Position numbers and translations under genes: made by a program. The notes under the pieces were generated by a model, which saw only the letters and a program-made list of their open reading frames with translations, made no database searches and was not told the DNA's origin. A stretch of 36,272 bases of DNA, taken from assembly GCA_002418205.1 (NCBI GenBank), contig DIDP01000079.1, positions 1 through 36,272 of the forward strand, written 5' to 3'. This document shows, piece by piece, positions 16,096 to 23,967 of this stretch. Every line of letters begins with the position of its first letter. The first letter of the stretch is position 1. The stretch comes from Anaerolineales bacterium UBA5797. GTDB taxonomy: Bacteria; Chloroflexota; Anaerolineae; Anaerolineales; Villigracilaceae.

Positions 16096-16815
16096 ATGCC
16101 GGAAGAATTTGAACGGCGTCGCATATTGGTGGTGGATGACGAGGAGCGCATGGTGCGCTTCATCCGCATGAACCTGGAGCATGATGGCTTCCAGGTCGTC
16201 GAAGCATTCAATGGCAGGCAGGCGATCCAAAAACTGCGCGATGTCAACCCCGACCTGATCCTGCTCGATGTGATGATGCCCGACATCGATGGCTTCGAAG
16301 TGCTCGAGACCATCCGTGAAGCAAGCACCGTCCCCGTGATCATGCTGACGGCCAAGGGCGAAGAGGACGATCGCGTCCGCGGGCTCGAACTGGGCGCGGA
16401 CGATTACATCACAAAACCGTTCAGCCCGCGCGAGATGGTCAGCCGCGTGAAAGCCGTCATCCGCCGCACCGAGGGTGGAGGCGGTTCGATGCACGACATC
16501 ATCGAAGTGGATGATCGTCTCAAGATCGATTTCGACCGCCGCGAAGTCTGGCTGGAGGGGAAACTCGTCAAACTGCGCCCCACGGAATACCGCCTGCTCT
16601 ATCACCTCGTGCAGAACGCCGGCTGGGTGATGACCCACGATCAGATCCTTATCAAGGTCTGGGGCTACGAATATCGCGATGAGCCCCATTACGTGCGTCT
16701 CTATATCAATTACCTGCGCCAGAAACTTGAGAAGGATCCCGCCAACCCGAAATACATCCTCACCGAACGCGGCGTGGGATACCGCTTTGTGGATTACAAG
16801 CGACAGAAGCCCTGA
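16096..16815 (+). CDS. OmpR/PhoB-family response regulator
   Basis: A 239-residue two-component regulator. The receiver domain has the acidic pair Asp14-Asp15, phospho-acceptor Asp58 (LLDVMMPDIDG), the switch Thr in MLTAKGE and Lys in ITKPFSPREM. The winged-helix effector covers about 135-235: LRPTEYRLLYHLVQNAG, VWGYEYRDEPHYVRLYINYL and YILTERGVGYRF. I use the ATG at 16096 because the AGGGA site fits it; an ATG at 16090 overlaps the previous stop. No histidine kinase is encoded nearby, so its donor is elsewhere. Operon position suggests cross-talk between the Ser/Thr circuit and two-component signalling, which is inference. Confidence 0.95.
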   Translation: MPEEFERRRILVVDDEERMVRFIRMNLEHDGFQVVEAFNGRQAIQKLRDVNPDLILLDVMMPDIDGFEVLETIREASTVPVIMLTAKGEEDDRVRGLELGADDYITKPFSPREMVSRVKAVIRRTEGGGGSMHDIIEVDDRLKIDFDRREVWLEGKLVKLRPTEYRLLYHLVQNAGWVMTHDQILIKVWGYEYRDEPHYVRLYINYLRQKLEKDPANPKYILTERGVGYRFVDYKRQKP

Positions 16816-16859
16816 TCGGTATTCAACAGACCCAAAACTTCATACGAACTTTTTACGTA

Positions 16860-16892
16860 AAGCTTGCGTTTTTTTAACGCAGGCTTTTTATA
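16860..16892 (+). terminator. Intrinsic terminator of the signalling operon
   Basis: An 11-bp stem with one G-T pair (16860-16870/16876-16886), a T5 loop and a following T-run. It ends the kinase-to-regulator operon and separates it from hsp20. Confidence 0.85.
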
Positions 16893-16931
16893 TTAAAGGC
16901 ATAAACTATAGCAAACCAAAAGGAGGTCGCT

Positions 16932-17372
16932 ATGTCTAATTTAATTCGTTGGGAGCCTGCTCGTGAGATGATGTCCCTGCGAGAGGCAATGGACCGTCTT
17001 TTTGACGACGCGTTCACGCGCCCGCTCTCCATCAGGGACGGCTGGTCTGGTCCTGCGATCGACATGTACCAGACCGATGACGAGATCGTCGTGAAGGCTG
17101 CATTGCCGGGCATCAAAGCCGATGAAGTGCAGATTAACGTCACCGGCGAAATACTGACCCTCAAGGGTGAGGTAAAGAACGAGGAAGAAAAGAAGGAAAA
17201 AGCCTGGCATATCCGCGAACAGCGCTGGGGTTCGTTCGAGCGCTCGGTCATATTGCCGACCGATGTGGTCGCTGACAAGGCAAAGGCTGAGTTCGAAAAC
17301 GGCATTCTGACCGTTACTCTGCCGAAAGCGGATGAGGTCAAACCCAGGACGATCACCGTCAAGGCAAAATAA
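16932..17372 (+). CDS. Hsp20/alpha-crystallin small heat-shock protein
   Basis: A 146-residue ATP-independent holdase that binds unfolding proteins in the cytoplasm. The alpha-crystallin domain spans about 40-135: AIDMYQTDDEIVVKAALPGI, GEILTLKGE, WGSFERSVILP, and FENGILTVTLPK, the classical GVLT-type motif. The N-terminus, SNLIRWEPAREMMSLREAMD, is the short amphipathic form seen in class A bacterial sHSPs. A strong AAGGAGG site lies 7 bases before the ATG. I found no CIRCE (HrcA) inverted repeat upstream. It is monocistronic, with terminators on both sides. Confidence 0.96.
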   Translation: MSNLIRWEPAREMMSLREAMDRLFDDAFTRPLSIRDGWSGPAIDMYQTDDEIVVKAALPGIKADEVQINVTGEILTLKGEVKNEEEKKEKAWHIREQRWGSFERSVILPTDVVADKAKAEFENGILTVTLPKADEVKPRTITVKAK

Positions 17373-17384
17373 TCTCTAATACGG

Positions 17385-17412
17385 TATGGGCGGGCTGAAA
17401 AGCCCGCCCATA
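17385..17412 (+). terminator. Intrinsic terminator of hsp20
   Basis: A perfect 12-bp GC-rich stem (17385-17396/17401-17412) capped by a GAAA tetraloop of the GNRA type. The T tract behind it is short (TGTGTTT). Confidence 0.85.
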
Positions 17413-17522
17413 TGTGTTTAAGGCGGGGAAAAGGCATGAAACTGGTATCAACTCCCGGCTTTGGAAGGAGGCGGCAAGTTGTCAGGCAATCGCGTTTTTG
17501 GCGAAAAACAGGCAATTTGGGG

Positions 17523-17528
17523 TAAAAT
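17523..17528 (+). promoter_or_regulatory. Probable -10 box, leaderless start of the NarL-type gene
   Basis: TAAAAT ends 7 bases before the ATG at 17536. A weak TTGGCG lies 19 bases upstream at 17498-17503. With no Shine-Dalgarno sequence in the gap, the mRNA probably begins at or beside the start codon. Confidence 0.5.
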
Positions 17529-17535
17529 TCGTCCC

Positions 17536-18207
17536 ATGCCAAAGCAACCCGCCAAACAACGCATTATCCTGGTGGATGACCATGAGGTCGTCCGGTTGGG
17601 ATTGAAGTCTTTATTGGAACGCCATCCGCAGTTCGATGTCATTGGTGAGGCTTCATCGGCGCGGGAGGCGATCGAGAAAACCGACCAGCTCAAGCCCGAT
17701 GTGGTGGTGATGGACATCCGCCTGCCGGGCACATCCGGCATCGAAGCCTGCGAACAGATCGTCAACAATCATCCGAACATCAAAGTGATCATGCTAACCT
17801 CCTATGCGGAGGATGAGATGTTATTCTCCGCCATCCGCGCCGGGGCTTCGGGATATATCCTCAAACAGATCGGGAGCGATGATCTGGTGAAGGCGCTCGA
17901 AGCGGTCTCGCGCGGGGAGGCGTTGCTCGACCCGGCTGTAACCCAGCGCGTCTTCCAGGAGGTGCGGCGTGCCGTGAAGGAGGAGGAAGCCTCCGCTTTT
18001 GCGCATTTGAGCCAGCAGGAAAAGCACGTATTGTTGCTTGTTTCAGAAGGCAAGACGAACCGTGAGATCGCCAAGCAGTTGTTTTTGGGCGAGGGCACGG
18101 TTCGTAATTATGTTTCGAGCATCCTTTCGAAACTGGGCGTGAACAACCGCGCTGAAGCCGCCGCCTATGCGGTGGAGCACAACCTGCGGGAATATATTTC
18201 GATGTAG
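17536..18207 (+). CDS. NarL/LuxR-family response regulator
   Basis: A 223-residue regulator. The receiver domain shows RIILVDDHEVVRLGL (acidic pair 14-15), phospho-acceptor Asp60 in VVVMDIRLPGTSG and Lys in GYILKQIG. The C-terminal LuxR helix-turn-helix is LSQQEKHVLLLVSEGKTNRE then IAKQLFLGEGTVRNYVSSIL. An open frame continues 25 codons upstream, but the ATG at 17536 is right for the family and sits by the -10 box. No cognate histidine kinase is in the window. The targets are unknown. Confidence 0.95.
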   Translation: MPKQPAKQRIILVDDHEVVRLGLKSLLERHPQFDVIGEASSAREAIEKTDQLKPDVVVMDIRLPGTSGIEACEQIVNNHPNIKVIMLTSYAEDEMLFSAIRAGASGYILKQIGSDDLVKALEAVSRGEALLDPAVTQRVFQEVRRAVKEEEASAFAHLSQQEKHVLLLVSEGKTNREIAKQLFLGEGTVRNYVSSILSKLGVNNRAEAAAYAVEHNLREYISM

Positions 18208-18226
18208 GGTTGCAGATTGTATAATG

Positions 18227-18260
18227 ACGGAGTCACGAAAAAGTGACTCCGTTTTTTTTA
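18227..18260 (+). terminator. Intrinsic terminator
   Basis: A perfect 10-bp stem (18227-18236/18243-18252) with a GAAAAA loop, then eight T. It ends the NarL-type gene. A TATAAT (18220-18225) just ahead lacks a -35 at proper distance and is probably chance. Confidence 0.92.
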
Positions 18261-18311
18261 TTTGTGGATGAAAAGACGCATCTGCCCGAACCCTGGGTTG
18301 GATCCGCTCCA

Positions 18312-19085
18312 ATGAACATGATCCCTGCTGAGACTTTGACCCAACAACTCCTTGCCCTCGGTATACAACCCGGCGGAGTGTTGCTGGTTCACACATCCTT
18401 CTCCAAAGTAAAACCGGTGGAGGGCGGACCGTTGGGATTGATCTCGGCACTGCGTACAGTTTTGGGTATGGATGGCACGCTCGTCATGCCCAGCATGAGC
18501 TACGATGATGAGCATGTCTTCGATAAAACGAAAAGCCACTGCATGGAAATGGGAATCGTAGCCGATACTTTCTGGCGGCAGCCCGGTGTTTTACGCAGTG
18601 ACAATAACCACGCCTTCGCGGCGATTGGTCCACTTGCCGAAAGAATCCTTGCGCCGCACCCTGTCGATATCCCGCATGGACTCGATAGTCCCGTTGGCAG
18701 AATCCATGGATTGGATGGACAGATCCTTTTACTGGGTGTCGATCATACCTCGAACACGACCCTGCATCTGTGCGAAAACATGGCTGGAGTCCGGTATCGA
18801 CGCGCGAAGTACATCACCATTATTGGAAATGGAAGACCAACACGGTTTGAATATCGTGAGATCGATCACTGTTGTCAGAAATTTTCCCTCGCTGACGCCT
18901 GGCTCGATGAATTGGGGCTGCAAAAGCGCGGAAAAGTGGGGAACGCCGATGCGCGACTCTTCCGCTCGCAGGATATTGTGGAAGTGGTGACAGAACGATT
19001 GAGAAAAAACGAAACGATCTTTCTTCACCCAAAGGGGGTGGACGAAGAATGTGATGAGGCGCGGGAAGGCATCCCAACTGCTTAA
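18312..19085 (+). CDS. AAC(3)-fold N-acetyltransferase family protein
   Basis: A 257-residue protein of the aminoglycoside 3-N-acetyltransferase/YokD family, which transfers acetyl from acetyl-CoA. Family landmarks are LLVHTSFSKV, VEGGPLGLISALRTVLGMDG, GTLVMPSMSY, MGIVADTFWRQPGVLRS, SPVGRIHGLDGQILLLGVDH and SNTTLHLCEN. The usual RSxHPxxS segment reads RSDNNHAFAAIGPLA here, and the later region is HCCQKF, so aminoglycosides may not be the substrate. The frame is open further upstream into the terminator hairpin, but the ATG at 18312 fits the family start. Nothing suggests mobility, so I read it as a chromosomal paralogue and not as acquired resistance. Confidence 0.85.
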   Translation: MNMIPAETLTQQLLALGIQPGGVLLVHTSFSKVKPVEGGPLGLISALRTVLGMDGTLVMPSMSYDDEHVFDKTKSHCMEMGIVADTFWRQPGVLRSDNNHAFAAIGPLAERILAPHPVDIPHGLDSPVGRIHGLDGQILLLGVDHTSNTTLHLCENMAGVRYRRAKYITIIGNGRPTRFEYREIDHCCQKFSLADAWLDELGLQKRGKVGNADARLFRSQDIVEVVTERLRKNETIFLHPKGVDEECDEAREGIPTA

Positions 19086-19115
19086 ATCTCTAACCAATCT
19101 CTTATTTCCAGTTCC

Positions 19116-19144
19116 TTGACGGATTCTTAACTTGCATATAAATT
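19116..19144 (+). promoter_or_regulatory. Probable promoter of the marR-exporter operon
   Basis: TTGACG (19116-19121), 17 bases, then TAAATT (19139-19144); an overlapping TATAAA at 19137 gives a 15-base spacer. It is the only good promoter match ahead of the MarR gene and adjoins the palindrome described separately. Confidence 0.6.
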
Positions 19145-19157
19145 TAAGCCCGCTTAA
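19144..19157 (+). promoter_or_regulatory. Candidate MarR operator
   Basis: A perfect palindrome, TTAAGC-CC-GCTTAA, adjoins the -10 box. A further GCTTAA half-site (19169-19174) lies just before the marR ATG and another partial one (TCTTAA) is inside the promoter. MarR proteins normally bind such palindromes in their own promoters, so autorepression is likely. Confidence 0.55.
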
Positions 19158-19176
19158 CTAAAAAGAAGGCTTAACA

Positions 19177-19632
19177 ATGACAAATTCTGTCCAATTCACA
19201 AAGTCCATCCGTTCGTGGATGGATGTTTTTATGCACCGTTCCATGCGCGGCTGGGGCCGATACGCCAAATCCACGGGGCTTTCGATTCATCAGGTCAGTC
19301 TCATGATGCAGTTGAATTATCGCGGTGCGTGCGGCATGTCCGAGATCAGTGAACGGTTCAACGTCACGCCTGCTGCGGCGAGTCAGCTTGTGGACAAGCT
19401 TGTGCAGAGCGGATACATCCAGCGCGAGGAAGACCCGAATGACCGCCGCGCCAAATTGTTGAACCTGACCGACCGGGGCAGGAAACTTATCCATCAGGGT
19501 ATGGAAGAACGCTATCGCTGGGTGGACGAACTTACCCAAAAGTTGACCGAAGAGGAACGTGCCCAGATCAGCGAAGCGCTGGATATCATGACCCGCGTCG
19601 CAACCGACCTGGAAGCTGAGCCCGTCCAATAG
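19177..19632 (+). CDS. MarR-family transcriptional regulator
   Basis: A 151-residue winged-helix dimer. The DNA-binding part is GMSEISERFNVTPAAASQLV (about 50-69) followed by DKLVQSGYIQREEDPNDRRA with the wing residues DRR typical of MarR. The flanking helices form the dimer and ligand pocket. It precedes the two exporter genes in the same direction by 84 bases and has a palindromic candidate operator upstream, so the likely role is ligand-relieved repression of itself and the exporter. Confidence 0.93.
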   Translation: MTNSVQFTKSIRSWMDVFMHRSMRGWGRYAKSTGLSIHQVSLMMQLNYRGACGMSEISERFNVTPAAASQLVDKLVQSGYIQREEDPNDRRAKLLNLTDRGRKLIHQGMEERYRWVDELTQKLTEEERAQISEALDIMTRVATDLEAEPVQ

Positions 19633-19716
19633 GCATTTATCTCCCCGATTCCTTCACATCCAATTCATGGAAAAACAATATCCTCATTATTGCAGTTTGT
19701 TTAGAAAGGAACAGCC

Positions 19717-21957
19717 ATGACCCGATTGGCCAAATACATAAAACCTTATTCGTTGATGCTCATTACATCCATCCTGCTTTTATTTGCGCAGGCAAATCTG
19801 GATCTGGCATTACCGGATTACCTCTCACGCATCGTCAACACCGGCATCCAGCAGGGCGGCGTGGAAAACGCCGTGCCGGTTGCCATCCGTCAGAGTGAGA
19901 TGGACCGCGTGTTGATCTTCATCGACGCGTCCGAAAAGGATTCTGTCCTCGCGGATTACACCCTTGTGGACAGCAATTCCCCCGACTATGAAAAATATCT
20001 CGAGCAATATCCTACGCTTGCAGATGGTCCCATATATGTTTTGAAGGATATTGACCAGGCAGAGATCAACCGTCTCAACCCGATCATGGGCAGGGCGCTG
20101 TTGACCGTTTCCGGCATCGAGCAGGTCATTGCTGACCCGTCCAAGGCATCGCAGATGGGTGGTTTTGGCAACTTTGACCTGAGCAACCTGCCTCCCGGTA
20201 CGGATGTGTTTGCCATGCTGAAACAGCTCCCTGCCTCACAGTTGACACAGATCAAGGATGGCGTTGACGCCCGGTTCGCAGCCATGGGCGACAGCATGAT
20301 CGTGCAGGCTTCGGTCGGAGCGGTCAAGGCGGAGTATCAAGCCCTTGGCATGAACACAGACAAACTGCAGAACAACTACATCATGAGCGTTGGCGCATGG
20401 ATGCTGTTGATCACCCTTGCCTCGGCGACCTGTACCATCATAGTGGGTTATCTCTCCGCCCGCATCGCTGCCGGTGTGGCGCGCGATGTCCGCCGTGACA
20501 CCTTCCAGAAAGTGGAAAACTTCTCCAGCACCGAGTTCGAGCATTTCTCCACCGCCTCCCTGATCACGCGTACGACCAACGACATCACCCAGATCCAGAT
20601 GGTCACCATGATCATGATCCGCATGATCTTCTATGCGCCCATGATGGGTATCGGCGGCGTCATCAAGGTCCTCTCCAAGGATTCCCCGCTTGCCTGGCTG
20701 ATCGTTGTGGGTGTGCTGATGCTGATCAGCCTGATCATCATCGTGGTTTCGATCGCCATGCCCAAGTTCAGGATCATCCAGAATTTGACCGACCGTGTCA
20801 ACCTGGTGGCACGCGAGAACCTCTCGGGCATGATGGTCATCCGCGCCTTCAACATGCAGAACTTTGAAGAGAAGCGCTTCGACAAAGCAAACATCGACCT
20901 GACTGCCGTCTCCCTGTTCATCAACCGCCTGATGGTGGTGATGATGCCGATGATGATGTTCATCATGAATATCGTCATGGTGGGAGTCATCTGGTTCGGG
21001 GCAAGGCAGGTTGCCGACTCCAACATGCAGGTCGGTGACATGATCGCCTTCATGCAGTACGGCATGCAGATCATGTTCGCGTTCCTGATGATGTCCATGC
21101 TGTTCATCATCCTGCCGCGCGCCTCCGTATCTGCTGAACGTATTGCCGATGTCCTCGAAACCGAGATCCATATCCACGATCCGAAAGAGCCGAAACAATT
21201 CCTGGCGCCGTTCAAAGGCAAGGTGGAATTCCGCAATGTGTCGTTCCGCTATCCCGGTGCGGATGAGGATGTCCTGCACGATATCAGCTTCATCGCCAAG
21301 CCCGGTCAGACCACGGCGTTTATCGGCTCGACCGGTTCCGGCAAGTCCACGATCATCAGTCTGCTGCCGCGCTTCTACGAAGTGACCAAGGGCGCCGTCC
21401 TGGTCGACGATGTGGACATCCGTGAAGTGACCCAGCACGAACTGCGCGACAAGATCGGTTATGTCCCGCAGAAAGGCGTTCTGTTCTCCGGCACCATCGA
21501 GAGCAACCTGCTGTATGCCGACAAGAACGCCACCCCGCAAATGCTGGAGGACGCGGTTGTGATCGCACAGGCGAAGGAGTTCGTTTCCTCCACCGCAGAA
21601 GGAATGGCAACTGAGATTTCCCAGGGCGGCAAGAACGTCTCTGGCGGACAAAAACAACGCCTCTCGATCGCCCGGGCAATTGTCAAGCGTCCCCCGATCT
21701 ATATCCTCGACGACAGCTTCTCTGCCCTCGACTTCAAGACCGACGCCGCACTGCGCCGCGCCTTCAAGGAGCAGGCAGCCGACAGCACATTACTTATCGT
21801 TACCCAGCGCGTCTCCACCATCATGAACGCCGAGCAGATCATCGTGCTCGATGAAGGTCGCATCGTTGGCAAGGGCACGCACAAAGAATTATTGGAAACT
21901 TGTGAAACGTATCGAGAGATTGCCACGTCGCAACTCACTCAGGAGGAACTGGCATGA
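19717..21957 (+). CDS. ABC exporter half-transporter, degenerate-site subunit
   Basis: A 746-residue type IV ABC exporter subunit, partner of the next gene. The six-helix domain is interrupted after the first helix (about 10-28) by roughly 180 extracytoplasmic residues (35-220); the second helix is near 228-250. The nucleotide-binding domain begins near 503, with Walker A GSTGSGKS (about 537-544), signature VSGGQKQRLSIARA and Walker B ILDDSFSALD. The residue after the Walker B Asp is Asp, not the catalytic Glu, while the signature is intact. This is the pattern of the non-hydrolysing site in heterodimers such as TM287/288 and LmrCD. An AAAGGAA ribosome site precedes the ATG. Substrate unknown; drugs or lipids are typical. 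Confidence 0.94.
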   Translation: MTRLAKYIKPYSLMLITSILLLFAQANLDLALPDYLSRIVNTGIQQGGVENAVPVAIRQSEMDRVLIFIDASEKDSVLADYTLVDSNSPDYEKYLEQYPTLADGPIYVLKDIDQAEINRLNPIMGRALLTVSGIEQVIADPSKASQMGGFGNFDLSNLPPGTDVFAMLKQLPASQLTQIKDGVDARFAAMGDSMIVQASVGAVKAEYQALGMNTDKLQNNYIMSVGAWMLLITLASATCTIIVGYLSARIAAGVARDVRRDTFQKVENFSSTEFEHFSTASLITRTTNDITQIQMVTMIMIRMIFYAPMMGIGGVIKVLSKDSPLAWLIVVGVLMLISLIIIVVSIAMPKFRIIQNLTDRVNLVARENLSGMMVIRAFNMQNFEEKRFDKANIDLTAVSLFINRLMVVMMPMMMFIMNIVMVGVIWFGARQVADSNMQVGDMIAFMQYGMQIMFAFLMMSMLFIILPRASVSAERIADVLETEIHIHDPKEPKQFLAPFKGKVEFRNVSFRYPGADEDVLHDISFIAKPGQTTAFIGSTGSGKSTIISLLPRFYEVTKGAVLVDDVDIREVTQHELRDKIGYVPQKGVLFSGTIESNLLYADKNATPQMLEDAVVIAQAKEFVSSTAEGMATEISQGGKNVSGGQKQRLSIARAIVKRPPIYILDDSFSALDFKTDAALRRAFKEQAADSTLLIVTQRVSTIMNAEQIIVLDEGRIVGKGTHKELLETCETYREIATSQLTQEELA

Positions 21958-23855
21958 TGATGCAAAACAGATCCGGAGGTCAACAGCAACGACGCGGCCC
22001 GATGGGCGGCGGACCCATGGGTCATATGATGGGCGCTCCCGGTGCAAAAGCCCAGGACTTTATGGGCACAATGAAAAAACTGGTCGCCTATCTTGGCACC
22101 TATCGGAAAGCGATCATCATCGTCTTTATCTTTGCCATCGCTTCGACAGCTGCCAACATCGCCGGACCGAAGATCCTCGGTGAAGCGACCACCAAACTGT
22201 TCGAAGGCGTGATGGCGCAGATCGGCGGAACCGGCTCGATCGACTTCAATGCCATTGGACGCATCATTCTCATCACCCTCAGCCTGTATATTGTTTCAGC
22301 GCTTTTTGCCTACATCCAGGGCTGGATCATGGCAGACGTCTCCACGAACATTGCCTATCGCTTCCGCCGCGACATCTCAGAGAAGATGAACCGCATGCCG
22401 CTGCGCTATTTTGACGGTGCTGAACACACACAGGGTGAGGTGCTCTCGCGCATCACCAACGATGTGGACACGGTCAACCAGACCCTCAGCCAGAGCATGA
22501 CCCAGATCATCACCTCGCTGGTGACCGTGATCGGCGTGCTGGTGATGATGCTCTCCATCAGCTGGCTGATGACCCTCGTGGCTTTGATCATCATCCCGCT
22601 TTCGATGGGCACCGTCATGTTGATCGTCCGCCAGTCGCAGAAGTACTTCAAACAGCAGCAGGATTACCTCGGTCACGTCAACGGACATGTTGAGGAAATG
22701 TATGGCGGTCACATCGTCATGAAAGCCTTCAACGGCGAAGAGGAGAGCATCAAGAAGTTCGATGTATCGAACAACATGCTGCACGATGTGGCATGGAAGT
22801 CGCAGTTCCTCTCGGGCATGATGATGCCGATCATGTTATTCATCGGCAACCTTGGCTACGTGGCGGTCGCTGTCCTTGGCGGTTACCTCGCCATCCGGCA
22901 GACCATCACCGTCGGTGACATTCAGGCGTTCATCCAGTACGTGCGCTCGTTCAACCAGCCGATCTCGGCACTGGCGAACATTTCCAATGTGTTGCAGCAG
23001 ACTGCGGCTGCGGCAGAGCGCGTATTCGAGTTCCTTGAAGAATCGGAGGAAGTCGCCGAGACCGAAGATCCGATCAAGCTCTCAGAGGTGCAGGGACACG
23101 TCGAATTCAAGGATGTCCACTTCGGTTACATGGAAGACAAGATCATCATCAACGATTTCTCTGCCGAGGCAAAACCCGGTCAGAAGGTCGCCATTGTGGG
23201 GCCGACCGGCGCGGGCAAGACCACCATGGTCAAGCTGCTCATGCGCTTCTATGATGTGAACAGCGGCTCCATCCTCGTGGATGGACACGACATCCGCAAC
23301 TACACCCGCCACGACCTGCGCAAGATGTTTGGCATGGTCTTGCAGGACACGTGGCTCTATAACGGCTCCATCATGGAAAACATCCGTTACGGACGTCCGG
23401 ATGCGACCGATGATGAAGTGATCCACGCGGCGCAGATGGCACACGTGGACCACTTCGTCCACACCCTGCCGGATGGCTACCACATGGTGCTGAACGAAGA
23501 GACAACCAACATCTCGCAGGGACAGATGCAGCTGCTGACCATCGCGCGCGCGTTCCTGGCTGACCCGAAGATCCTGATCCTCGACGAGGCAACCAGCTCG
23601 GTCGATACCCGAACCGAGATCCTGATCCAGCGCGCCATGGACAATTTGATGAAGAACCGCACCAGCTTTGTCATCGCCCATCGCCTCTCCACCATCCGCA
23701 ACGCGGACCTGATCCTCGTCATGAACCACGGCGACATTGTAGAACAGGGCACGCACAAGGAATTGCTTGCCAAAAGCGGCTTTTACGCGGAACTGCACAA
23801 CAGCCAGTTCGAAAACAGACCCGTTCAGGAACCGGTGGCGGTCCCGGCGGATTAA
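21954..23855 (+). CDS. ABC exporter half-transporter, catalytic-site subunit
   Basis: A 633-residue partner of the preceding gene. A Met/Gly/Gln-rich N-terminal tail of about 35 residues precedes six membrane helices. The nucleotide-binding domain has Walker A GPTGAGKT (about 416-423), Walker B LILDEATSSVD with the catalytic Glu, and the H-loop in FVIAHRLSTIR. Its signature reads ISQGQMQL where LSGGQ is expected. Thus this subunit gives the working Walker motifs, and the first subunit gives the intact signature. The start ATGATGATG overlaps the previous TGA, and AGGAGG lies 7 bases ahead. Coupled translation fits a one-to-one complex. Confidence 0.95.
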   Translation: MMMQNRSGGQQQRRGPMGGGPMGHMMGAPGAKAQDFMGTMKKLVAYLGTYRKAIIIVFIFAIASTAANIAGPKILGEATTKLFEGVMAQIGGTGSIDFNAIGRIILITLSLYIVSALFAYIQGWIMADVSTNIAYRFRRDISEKMNRMPLRYFDGAEHTQGEVLSRITNDVDTVNQTLSQSMTQIITSLVTVIGVLVMMLSISWLMTLVALIIIPLSMGTVMLIVRQSQKYFKQQQDYLGHVNGHVEEMYGGHIVMKAFNGEEESIKKFDVSNNMLHDVAWKSQFLSGMMMPIMLFIGNLGYVAVAVLGGYLAIRQTITVGDIQAFIQYVRSFNQPISALANISNVLQQTAAAAERVFEFLEESEEVAETEDPIKLSEVQGHVEFKDVHFGYMEDKIIINDFSAEAKPGQKVAIVGPTGAGKTTMVKLLMRFYDVNSGSILVDGHDIRNYTRHDLRKMFGMVLQDTWLYNGSIMENIRYGRPDATDDEVIHAAQMAHVDHFVHTLPDGYHMVLNEETTNISQGQMQLLTIARAFLADPKILILDEATSSVDTRTEILIQRAMDNLMKNRTSFVIAHRLSTIRNADLILVMNHGDIVEQGTHKELLAKSGFYAELHNSQFENRPVQEPVAVPAD

Positions 23856-23874
23856 CAAGCAACCCATGCGTAGG

Positions 23875-23907
23875 AAGACTCCTGCCCGCAAGGCAGGAGT
23901 CTTTTTT
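23875..23907 (+). terminator. Intrinsic terminator of the exporter operon
   Basis: A perfect 12-bp stem (23875-23886/23892-23903) with a CGCAA loop and a T-run. It closes the marR-exporter operon. Confidence 0.92.
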
Positions 23908-23967
23908 CACCACCTGAACCTCCAATTATGGTATCCTTGCACCAACTTACCCAATGGAGTGCATTGT

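Noticed and set aside
16816..16931. CIRCE/HrcA operator ahead of hsp20
   Set aside because: No TTAGCACTC-N9-GAGTGCTAA-like repeat is present; the only inverted repeat is the upstream terminator.
18243..18311. Upstream GTG start for the AAC(3)-like gene
   Set aside because: It lies in the terminator hairpin of the preceding gene; the ATG at 18312 gives the family length.
18312..19085. Acquired antibiotic-resistance gene
   Set aside because: No integron, transposon or plasmid signature is near, codon use looks like that of its neighbours, and the family is common as chromosomal paralogues.
20236..21657. 473-codon minus-strand open frame, His/Asp-rich
   Set aside because: It is antisense to the first ABC exporter gene. 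The extreme His/Asp composition comes from complementing ATG/ATC-rich codons of membrane helices.
23767..23967. Upstream extension of the deoxynucleoside kinase
   Set aside because: It would cross the exporter stop and its terminator; the P-loop begins at residue 7 from the ATG at 23968, as in the family.
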